Shown here in pieces: positions 11,057 through 21,800 of a stretch of DNA of 64,000 nt. Source of the stretch: Enoplolaimus lenunculus (lineage: Eukaryota > Nematoda > Enoplea > Enoplida > Thoracostomopsidae). Position 1 is the first letter of the stretch. Each line of letters starts with the position of its first letter. Where the stretch lies: positions 186,001-250,000 of the forward strand of contig JASANG010001031.1 of assembly GCA_030248215.1 (NCBI GenBank), in the 5' to 3' direction. Under the pieces are notes generated by a model. That model ran no database searches and was not told the origin of the DNA. It worked only from the letters and a program-made list of their open reading frames with translations. Position numbers and translations under genes: made by a program.

Positions 11057-12011
11057 GATGGACGGTTGTTTATGTAAACCAAATTTCAGTTCCGGTGATA
11101 AATATGTCTCATTTTTGTGTCGTTGTTTGTGTGTCTATTAGCCGCTCGCTAGAATAATTTAAATTTGGGAAAATAATTCACCAGTAAACGGGTTTTTCAA
11201 TACAATTTTAGTGTTGCTTTTATCAGCGCCGCTATAGATTGGTTTATAACAATGCATATGGTTTTAGTTGTAACGTCCCGGGTTTAGGTGATGCACTGTG
11301 TTTTACCTTTTGGGTGTAATATGGAAATCGAATGCACACAGAACAAAAAAATTGTGTTATATTTCAGAATTATTTTCTGTATTTAAAGCAACCATGTCTT
11401 AATACAGACTGTCGACATTATATTCTAGAATTTCAGATATTAAAGTTTGAGCTTTGAAAGTTGCAAGAAATACATGGTTACTTTTGCTGCAAGGAGTGGA
11501 AACGCAAACAAATGTGCTAAATTTCACAACCTACGTCCAAGCCGCAAACAAGTTGGGGGATCCTGTCTTGAGCTCTATCCAAATTACCCTTGAAATTCTG
11601 TTATTTATGTACTCTTAAAAATTTAAACATGAGAAGCCTATTGCTTGAATATAAGACATTTTACAATTTAACCATTTCAGATGCGGATTTCTGAGCTTTT
11701 AAGATTGGATCAGGGCATAAACTGCGAGTAAAAATTACGGAACCAGGTAGTGTAGTATGAAAGTCTAAAAGATGTTTTGAAATTTTTAAAATTTTAGATG
11801 AATATTGTAATTAATGAGAAATTGAGACTTATATGTGATTTATTACTAATTTTGAGCATAAAAATAACAGTTGCTGGTATTTCTATAACGGAAAATACAC
11901 ACCAAAACATTGTAGTTTTTGAAAATCTAACAATGTTGTTTGAATCTTGAGGTTTTACGCAATTTCTGTGTGCAACAGTCTATAATTGAAGGCGTATGTT
12001 TTGGAATTTTT
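11057..12011. other. Intergenic, no gene seen
   Basis: AT-rich sequence downstream of the isochorismatase-domain gene. I find no exon-like frame, inverted-repeat pair or RNA gene that I can support. Confidence 0.6.
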
Positions 12012-12154
12012 GGCCCATGTTACTTTAAAGGGCGTCCAGGTTTCTGGTGGGTCTTTAAAAGAGTACGTTTAGATTCTAGATTTCATTTTTTGCATAGGCT
12101 TAGGGTTAGGAATACGCTTAATCTACTGCTACGCCCCTTAAAGTAATATTGGCC
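12012..12154 (-). mobile_element. hAT-like MITE family B, complete copy with 8-bp TSD
   Basis: Terminal repeats are GGCCCATGTTACTTTAAAGG and CCCCTTAAAGTAATATTGGCC. The core has TAGGCTTAGGGTTAGG and TTTTTTGCATAGG. GAATTTTT occurs immediately on both sides, a perfect 8-bp target duplication. Family B shares the GGCC tip and the TTAGGC-type core with family A but differs in the subterminal sequence. Confidence 0.9.
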
Positions 12155-12759
12155 GAATTTTTAATTAACTATCAAGTGAAATCGGCCGATTGGCAGCAGA
12201 TTTAATATTTCAGTAATGTAGTTTACATCTTCTTGTTCGTGTCAATGCCACTTTCGTTGCAATAGTAGTAAACAATGGCGTGTTTTATGTTTTCAAACGA
12301 GTATTCGTGACTACTGCCTACCACAAGCGAATCAGAAAATTAACAAGAACGAATTTTCAAAATACGGGGTGTTTGATATTAGTTATGATGACTAATAGTA
12401 AAGTTCCGCACCTATTTAAATTATTGTTCGTAGTACGTGTTTTCGTTGCTGGCTAGTGTTGAGTTGCCAATTAATATCCACTCAATGTAATGGTTAAAAC
12501 TGCTTATTTCAAATTTTAGCAAAACTTAAAAGTGTAATGTTTGTTAAGAAATCCCAAGAATATACTTCTCGAAATTGTGGCCAATATTTAAATCCAAACG
12601 CATAGAACAACACAACTTGTAAAACTTTCGAAAAGATCACTGTCGAAATTTTCGGAACCTGTGAAAGAAATTCAACCGTAGCCAGAGGTACGAAACGCGT
12701 TGTAAATTGCACAAAAGTAAAACGAAACTCGCTAAGCAGATAGATTTTGCAAAATTATG

Positions 12760-12880
12760 CAAAATTTCACTACCGAAATTGGCGGAACATCCGGCAAAAA
12801 TTCTACCGGAGCCGTAGCTGGAGGCTGATTTTCTGCCGAAGACGGGGTCGGAGACAGACCTCCGTTTGTATCCTGCTTTT
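12760..12880 (-). mobile_element. Family G repeat
   Basis: CACTACCGAAATTGGCGGAA, TCTACCGGAGCCGTAGCTGG and CTGATTTTCTGCCGAAGAC match the copies at 4396 (opposite strand) and 63370 (same strand). The stretch 12155-12759 has no supported gene. Confidence 0.6.
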
Positions 12881-12970
12881 AAATCGTAGAAAATAGTAGG
12901 CATAAGTTAACGATGCGTCGTCCACCTAACTAAAGCAATTGAGTAACCAAAAGGATTGCCTTTGGCAAGG

Positions 12971-13102
12971 TGTAAAACAGATAGTAAAATAACGGAAACG
13001 GAATACGGATATTGAAATAATACAAGTTTCAAAAATGTTTTATTTTTCTGCCAACTCTATTTTTAACGGAAACGGAATCTGTTATCCGGTTTACACCCTG
13101 CC
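12971..13102. mobile_element. Short inverted-repeat element (family M)
   Basis: AGGTGTAAAACAGATA followed by AACGGAAACGGAA at the left is mirrored by ACGGAAACGGAATCTG then TCCGGTTTACACC at the right. A partial relative lies at about 63651-63740 (GGCGTAAACGGATAG). Non-coding. Confidence 0.5.
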
Positions 13103-13437
13103 CTCTGGAAAGGCAAAATAAATATCAGTACATTGTCTTTTTCGCGTCACTACAGTAGGTACCAGTCGGTTTTATCTGTGAATAGACACAAATCCAAATG
13201 TAGCAGTTTACTATCTATAATCGTTTTTTAATTAATATGATTTGTGCTCTGAAAGTATGATGTCATTAGAATTTTGCAGTTGTATTAGTGCTCGTAAGCT
13301 TAATCTGTAGTTTACTTTTAATACATAAAGGTATACGTCGGTTAAAATAGGGTGATTGCTAAACGTGCAGTTGAACTTTTAGTTGTATGGAATAAAACTT
13401 ATGAGTTATGCCGTATCGCGGTTTAAATTAATATATC

Positions 13438-13745
13438 ACGGTGCAACCGCAATTCCGGTTCCGGTAGGGGAATCCGGTATTTTTCACTATCCGGTTCCGG
13501 CAATAAATCCGGTATTTTTTCATCGGAATTTTCGGTATTGAAAACTTCTTATTTGAAAATTTAAGAAAAATTGGCATTATTATTATTCTAACTTTATCTA
13601 AAATTATCCGAGCGTGTATTGCCAAAATTTTACGTTTGTATGCCATACTCCATATTAATTTATCATATGTTTCCATCTACTGCATTTGTTTCAGGATTTT
13701 AGCATTCTAAATCGTGTGTTTACAGCATTAAAAGCGATAGAGCGA
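13438..13745 (+). mobile_element. Family E repeat (GGTGCAACCGGAATTCCGG element)
   Basis: Begins GGTGCAACCGCAATTCCGG and continues with repeated TCCGGTATTTTT motifs. Homologous over about 300 bp with 34510-34910 and more weakly with 27775-28130. No coding frame. From 13746 to 14033 nothing else is recognised. Confidence 0.6.
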
Positions 13746-14033
13746 TGAGGTGCGGAACGTTTTCCAGCGTTATTCTTATTGTATTGTATTTGTGCTTTAG
13801 ACAAATTTTTTGCTTAGAATTAGGCACAGGGTTTGAAATATGCATATACTACTGTAACAGCCTTGTTCTGTACATCTATTTGCCACATCTTTTATTGTAC
13901 ATATACGCTCATATAGAGAATTTTCCAATGGGCGTATTTTTGAGCTGAGATTGATAGAACAGGTATGTCCTGATGCGGGTTGGAAGTTTCATCGTTTTTA
14001 GAGCGAATAGAACAAATAATGTGTTACTATACT

Positions 14034-14186
14034 GGTCCATGTAAATATCAGGGGTGGAACGTTTTTCTGTGGGACTAGAAACGAGTAAGCTTAAGCTTTA
14101 GGCTAACTTTTTGCTTGGCTACGGCTTAGGCTTACGCTTAGGAATATAGCTATAATACTGTTCCGCCCCTGTTCTTTACATTTGCC
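14034..14186 (-). mobile_element. hAT-like MITE family A
   Basis: Starts GGTCCATGTAAATATCAGG, has TTTTTCTGTGGGACT, AAGCTTAAGCTT and TTAGGCTTACGCTTAGG units, and ends CCGCCCCTGTTC..ACATTTGCC. Confidence 0.75.
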
Positions 14187-14345
14187 ACTATGTTTCAGAT
14201 TATTCAAGTTCATCAATTTGGATAAATTAACCATTGAGCTAAGTCGTAATTGTGACCCGCTACAAGCTTAAGCCAAACGGTTATGCCTACGTCTATCGTA
14301 AAACCTGAGGATATACCAAAAAAATTTGATCAATTTCGAAAACTG

Positions 14346-14529
14346 GGCCCACGTAAAGATCAGGAACGGAACGTTTTTCTGTGGGACTGCAATAGAATTA
14401 GCTTAAGCTTTAGACTATTTTTTTACTTGGCTTACGCTTAGGCTTAGGCATAGGATTAGGAATATGCTGATTCGTTCGCTTCGGCTTACGCTTTATAATA
14501 CTGTTCCGCCTCTGTTCTCTACATTGGCC
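14346..14529 (-). mobile_element. hAT-like MITE family A with perfect 8-bp TSD
   Basis: GAAAACTG flanks both ends exactly. Left repeat GGCCCACGTAAAGATCAGGA, right repeat CCGCCTCTGTTCTCTACATT ending GGCC. The core has about six TTAGGC-like units. Confidence 0.85.
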
Positions 14530-14820
14530 GAAAACTGTATTGTGGAAAATTTACACGAGCCCTCCGTGGTATTTTCGCATGAACCTACGAACCTACTAAA
14601 CCAGCAGCTGTTTCTTTTTTGAAAACCTAACCCTGTAGATGCCAGTAATTGAACAATTTGCCAATCATAGGCAGCTTTTTTATTGCTTTTTCTCTAGTAT
14701 TCGTGGATTGAGTAACAATTAGAAATATTTCTCGGAAAATATACAAACCCCCATCGTACAATTATATACAGTGTATTTTAGCGAGTATTTTTAAAACAAT
14801 GTAATATTTAATAGTCTCGG

Positions 14821-14920
14821 TGATGTTGTAATGCGTCATCCATTTTAATGTGTGCTCGCCGTGTGGAAAATTGACGGCACACGATAAAATGGATGACGCA
14901 TAAGCTCATACAACGTCGCA
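14821..14920. repeat. Near-perfect hairpin (25-bp arms)
   Basis: ATGCGTCATCCATTTTAATG plus TGTGC at 14831-14855 pairs with 14877-14901 (GCACACGATAAAATGGATGA then CGCAT) with one or two mismatches around a 21-nt loop. Weaker pairing extends outward (GTTGTA / TACAAC). It could be a fold-back element, or a transcribed hairpin if it is expressed. Confidence 0.65.
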
Positions 14921-15303
14921 ATGAGCGTGATTGCAAAATTGTCTTGTGCATGTGTGTTTTGTTAACCAAAAACGCAGTTTAGCTCGAGTTACACCACAGC
15001 TAAGGTGGGTAGGATGCTCTGCCTATAGCCATCTCGCCGCCCCTGGTAAGTGTTTTTAGGGTTAAAAAATTATGATGTTAGGGAAATATTCTTTAACATC
15101 TGTAGATTTTGTTCTTGGACCCTCTGCTAGTAGTTCCAAGTTGCGCGCCTGGTCGCTAGCTATGTACTCTTTCGGTGTTTTTTAATGAAGAAAATATTTA
15201 TTTAGTATTAATAGACTATTTTGACAGAAAATAAACACATTTTTAAAGTATTTTTACATATACTGGAACAACATTTTCTGAATATTATCTGTATCAGAAA
15301 TAA

Positions 15304-15412
15304 CGGCCCATGTATACTTGCTTAGGCTTACGCTTAGGCTTAGGCATAGGTTTAGGCTGAGAAATATATATGCTTCTACTACTGTTTCAGCCCTATTCTA
15401 TACGTGGTCCAA
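15304..15412 (-). mobile_element. hAT-like MITE family A, internally deleted
   Basis: GGCCCATGTATAC runs straight into GCTTAGGCTTACGCTTAGGC, then TACTGTTTCAGCCCTATTC and GTGGTCC. The subterminal TTTTTCTGTGGGACT block is missing. The rest of 14921-15884 shows no gene. Confidence 0.55.
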
Positions 15413-15884
15413 TAAGTCTATTAGCATAACACGGGTGAATGCCATCGTTTCTATGCCACAAGAATATTTTTATTTAGCTGGGTTTGAAATTTTGTTGTTT
15501 TTAGTAAAATTTCATTGGCAAAATTCATTTGAAGCTGAATCGCAAAACTTCATTAAAGCGCATATATCACTAGCGATCTTTAAAATACTGGTTTGACTTC
15601 GGGCGCGGGTAACAGGTGGATCGTGGGTAGATGTTTGCGTGGGTAAAGCGCAAAAAATCCGTACCCACCTACCACTCTGGTATAAACGGGATCTCAAATT
15701 TGCGCTAAGGATTGGTGTCCGTTTCCGTTATAGAAATACCGATAAATCTGTTAGTTTTATGCCGATAAAAGTAATTAATAGTAAAAAATATATTACTTAA
15801 ATATAATTCATTGTTCTCTGGAAATAAATGCGGCATAAACCGTTTTATATGCAGTATTTTTAAAAATCATAAACAGGAATAAAT

Positions 15885-18800
15885 ATGAGCAAAACAATTG
15901 ATTACGAGTTGAATGGAAAATCATATGAAATATACATTTCGTATCCGGATACGTTTAACCCGGGCGCCAGTGGACGATTACCCTGTGTGTTAATTGTTCA
16001 CGCGTTTTATGGACGAACAGAAGTCGAAGATGAGTATGCGGACACGATTGCAAATGAGTAAGTTTAGAAACGTTCCGGTCCGGTTCCGGAACCATCTTTC
16101 ACAACGGTGATAACTTTGACTAACGCGTCATAGGTCAGATTGGTCAATTTGCGACAGAGTAGAAATGTTTGCATTTGTGGAATGAAATAGGTGTGTCCAC
16201 AGCTAAATTGACTTCAAAGATTCGTTACGTTCAAAATTAGTTATAAATCACGAAATAAAAGTTACGAAATTCGTTAGAAATCTGAAAAATTTCGACACAT
16301 CCGTCATTTTTTTCGTTAAAAATTTGGAAATCCCAATCAATGTTTGCACGCCTCAATTGTGTTGGCAGAAAAATAAAGTACTTTTAAAACTTGTAATTTA
16401 CTATTTAGAAGACTTTGTCAGGATAAGTAAGTTATAATTTCTTTGTTTGGAACTTACGTAACCAACAATTTGGCCAATGTGAAGAACATGGGCGGAACAG
16501 TATTATACGCATATTCCTCTAAGCCTAAGCCTAATCCTAAGCCTAATCCAAGCAAAAAACTAGTCTAAAGCTTAAGCTTACTCTATTGCTGTTCAACAGA
16601 AAAACGTTCCGCCCCCTGATCTTTAAATGGGTCAACAATTTCATGAGTCAAATAGAAAAATTTTAGAAATTCATATTGTATCAATTATAAGTGTCTCTAT
16701 GTTGTATACCGGGAATATTTAACCGATCTGTATTTTAGCTGCAATGTTGTTGCCATTTCGGTTGATTTGTATGGTAAAGGCGTCCGTGGTCACACCAGAG
16801 ACGAATGCATGTCACTTTCTTCAGCTCTTGTTAACAATCGTGATGAACTGATGTTACGACTGCAAAAAGCACTTCAAGTTGCATTCAATATTCAAGGTGT
16901 TGATGTTTCAAAGGTTAATGTACATATTGTGTTATCAAGGTTCACGTTGAACGGACTTATTAAATTCAAATGGGGGTCTATTTCGTAAATTCACATATAT
17001 AACACATGAGTTCCGATTTGTCAATGTATATATCAACAGAAAATTTAGCTATATAAGTAGTAATAACCCCGCCGTGGGACCCAGTGTAAAGGCTGTCCCA
17101 ACCCAGGCTTTAAGAGCTTACTAAAAATTTCGTACAATGTTTCGAGCAAGCCCTTTTCCCTGAAGCATTGAAATTTTGAATTTAGCTTTACTAGCAATCA
17201 CAAAAAACATATTAAATCATAAAAAATATCAAAAACTCACAATTGTCTGATCAGTGACTGCTTAATTTGGTGATAAAACACGCCGCCAGCTGCATTTGTT
17301 CCATTGGGGTCACTAAAGCACGCCTTTTTGTAAAAATTGCGGTTGTCCCAGTAGTATTCTTACCTTAAGAGCGGTCCCCCCAGCTTAGCAACTTTAAAAT
17401 GCGTCGACTCATTCACTCTGTGCGTTTCGACTCATTCACCCTGTGCGTTTCGACTTAAATTCTTTCACTTTCATTCATGAAGGATGCCCCTTAACATCAA
17501 TGAAAGAAAGAGTTTAAGTTTACTTTGCACTCCGCCGTTTTTCTTGCGCAGTGTGTATTAAACCTGCAAGAAAAACCTAGGTTTCAATGTTTGTTTTGTT
17601 AAACTCTAATTATCTTAGCGCGGTTCCAGCTTAGCAACTCTAAAATGCGTCGACTCATTCACCCTGTGCGTTTCGACTTAAATTCTTTCACTTTCATTCA
17701 TGAAGGATGCCCCTTAACATCAATGAAAGAAAGAATTTGAGCGTACTTTGCACTCAGCTGTTTTCCTTGCGCAGTGTGTATTAAACCTGCAAGAAAAACC
17801 TAGGTTTTATTAATTTGTTTTCTCGCGAGGTGTGTATTAAACCTGCAAGAAAGTTGGTTTTGGCATTTGCCGAACTTCTGATTTTCGAACGGAATGGGTA
17901 ACTATTTGATACTAAACATTTCACACAACTAAAATAGCTTCTTGTTTTCTTCGAAATTGCAATTCTAAACAAATTCTGCTGCTACCATATTGCACTGGCT
18001 TGCCCAAGCTATCTAACACTTGCAACTTTAACTTGTTTGAATACAGCAATTTACAGTCTAAAAATTTTATATTTGAAGGTTCGTAATATAACACCGGCTC
18101 TTTAACCCTTAAATTTGGAATTAGAGTTAGCGTTTTTCAGAGTTGTCTTCTACAACCTGTCCTCCAATAAAATCACAACGTAAAAAGGAGAAATTGGTAT
18201 AGAGCCACATATCTACTACCCGTTCCCCTGTAACGGAACCTTCAATAGAATTTTGATTTAAACCCAAAATTTCTTGAAGTCTAATCGAAATGTCTTTAAT
18301 TTTACTGACGCCAGTACATTTAATGGTAACTTTTTAGTTAACTCGCTATAGTTAATTTCAATAAATTTTATATCTATTTTTGCTATGCTAGATCGTAGAT
18401 AATCAATGAAACATTGATTATCGTAACATACCATTGCAGGTATGTTTATATTGTGAAATGTTTTAGTATCCGGCGAATAATAGCTTAGTGAAAAGTCGCC
18501 GTCGGTGATATTAAAGATAGGACGTGGAATAACAATTTTCGTCAAACCAACTTCAAATTGGTTCAGGCCAAAATCAAGGAAAGTTGACAGATAACAGTCA
18601 ATTACTGAATCTGTAAGTTCAGATTCTAGGTAAACATAAATCTTTTCAATCATTTTTTGTTTCATTTTAATTCACGTCAAAATCATCAGCTTATATACTA
18701 TTATAAGTATTAAAAAATAATTATTTGTACTGACACCATGCTTTATCTACATCAATGTTCATACGTTTATGAAAAAATCAATTTAGTTTCCGAGTGTTAT

Positions 18801-21800
18801 GAGCTACTAATCCAGTTTACAACGGTCATGTAATGCATAAGTAAACTGCATCGGTACTCAGTACAAAATTTTCTTTCACTCATAGGCCAACCCAAATAAT
18901 AATCGCAGTAGTCGCCAAGAAAGTGTTGTTCCATGAAAACGAATGATGGAAAACCTGCATCCGCTAAGTCCTTGATGACTAAGTTGATGTATCCAGTGCG
19001 ACGAGCAACCATTTTGATAAAAGTTAACTGATTTTTACCCTTAGTGAACACTAAGGGTTCTGGCAAACGGTCAAATATCCACACCAAGACTTCTGCTGCA
19101 CGTCGAAATCCGTTACTTGCAATGTCATAAGTACCGTTCATTCGAAGAGCGGAACTAGAACGAAAGAACAGAAGACTTAGACTTTGAAGTATCGAGACAA
19201 AAGGTAGTCAGTGATATTTAACAAACTTAAAGGATCGTTTCAGCGATTGCATTCTAAGACATACCGTACGACTTACTTCAGACTGATTTCCTGGCGCCGG
19301 CTTAATTGATCTCGTCGAACATTTGGCGGAACGGTGAAATCATATGTTTGTTCCGAGTACTGCAACCGGACCGTCACCTCTGTTGTGTCGAATAATCCTT
19401 CTCCGATGTGCGTCGTATTGAGCAAGACTGCCGCCATATTGCCGATGTATAAAGTAACTCAGTACGTGAAATCTTGAAACGCAAACGCCAACAAAATTGT
19501 TTGTGTATAGTAAAATGTCGTATTTCCCGATGACAAAACGAGCAGAGCATAGATGATATAACACAGACAAATGATTTCCTGAACCAGATACATCCGTTTA
19601 TATAGCAGACAAAGGATGATGTGAAATCACCAACGTTAACATCGGCACTATCATTTTCAAAATTAAAATCACCATCATCAACGATGCCATCATCTGCATC
19701 GCCATCATCAATATTGTCATCATCTGCATCGTCATTACCAACGATGCCATCATCTGCATTGTCATTACCAACGATGCCATCATCTGCATCGCCATCGTCA
19801 ACACTGCCAGCAACGTTATCAACTGCATCATTGTGGACAACTTCGCCGGCAACATCGGTGTTGTCGACGTTAACTGCCGACAATGTGGCGTTGAGCGGTT
19901 GCTAAAATTTTTTACAATGTCCGTGCATAGCTGCTAAAAATAGAAAGTCAAATAACGAAGAAATAAATAACCTGAAAAAATCAGTGATCATATGCTACTA
20001 ACTGTCTTACAGTGCTTAGTTGAATTAAACTTATTGATCCCAAAACTTGTTATTTTCTTCATCAGGATATATAATAGTTCTAACTTATTTCGTTCTAGAT
20101 AGTAGAGTTTTAGAAACTCTAATTTCTGTTTCATCAGAAAACTTACCTCGAATCTAAAACTGACACCACTTAAATTAATATAACGTCGCCATATTTTAAA
20201 AACATCTCTTTCGTATCTGAACATAACATCAGTCACTTCGTCATAACCATCACGCACTAACTCGAATCGTGTAAACCTGACACAAATAAAAAAGAATACG
20301 GTATGTTTAAGTGCAAAATTGAAAACGAACACAGACTACAACATTCAAGTTTATTTGAACGAAATTGTCTCATGGATCAGCGAAACCAATAACTATGGTT
20401 TAGAATGCTGCGTTTACTTTTAGTCGTAAACACAAATGATTAACATGCTTTAAAAGTATTACACTTACGGTGCAATTTTAATAAAAAACACTTTATCGTG
20501 TGCTGCGCAACAAACGTCCATTGTTCCATTTGATAAAATCAAGTGACAACTCGAGTTGCTTTGTAACAACATGGTGCTCATAAATATCGCAGCTGATGTT
20601 CCAATTTCAGTAACACGATCCGGTCTGTAAACAATTATCGCACGACGAAGTTGTTGCTCAAAAACCACTGCATCAAATTCTTGTTCTCCCTGAAAAAATT
20701 ACACCATCGATTCAATTTCAACTTTTGTACAATCACTTCAATCAAACAAACATACTTGCTAACCGAATGCATGTAATGATATTTGAATGCCTGGTTGGAT
20801 AAGAACTGCGTTTGCTCATGGACTTAATTTGAACACAATACTATCAACCGTGCTATTCAATAATTAAGGAAGCAAACCAATTGGCACATCGGGACAGGCT
20901 AAGTCAACTTTAGGCCGTAAGCCTCCTTAGAGGAATCGCGATTTCACAATCTGTGTAAAGATAATTTCATTTTGCGTTCATATAATACCGGGACGTAAGC
21001 AAAAATATTTCAACTTACACTATGTGGAAGTATTAACATAACATCAACATCATTCACATCGGAATAATTTCGACCAACTTCACAGTCAATTTCTAATGCG
21101 CAAATATCGTCTTAAAATATCATTTTAATACTTAAGACTTTGATTGTTTACAATGTAATAAATTTCAGGGATAAAAAAATCATTGAAAATAAAATAGAAT
21201 TTTTCAAAATACAAAAAATTGTTACTCTACCCGAAAAAATTGCTACCAATACTTAATTTGCACAACTTTATATATGCGCATCATCTATTGACATAAATTA
21301 TTAGGTCAACATCGTACCAAAACAATTCAAGGAATTAGGCAAGATATCAAAAATTACTTGTTATCTCTGCAATTCTGGGAAGAATTATTTTATTTTCGAA
21401 ATAATCGGGTTAATTCCTGCTAATAATAGCGATTATACAAAAATTAGTTTCAAAATAACCTTGTTTTGGCAGTAATCCGATTAAATATAAACGTCAAAAG
21501 TTTCTAAAACTTTAGCCCTTACAAGGGTAAGCGATCATGCCACTAACTATAAAGTCAACACTAGTGTTATTGTAAGTGACAAACAAAAAGCACGAGATTT
21601 TAGATCAAACTTATCTCTGTTTTGGTTAACTTATAGTACAATTAAAAGTTAAATATTTAAAAATAAAATTCGGCTGGACGCCATCTTATCAGTAACAAAA
21701 ACGCTTGTGCACGCCAATTTTTGGCTAAAGTCAAAGTGTAACATTTGGCTAAGATCAAAGTGTAGTAACTGTTCTTATCAGGTTAATATCTGGGAGCACA

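Noticed and set aside
19621-19905. Ser/Pro-rich plus-strand frame opposite the Asp-rich tract
   Set aside because: Mirror translation of the GATGATGGC-type tandem repeat on the other strand.
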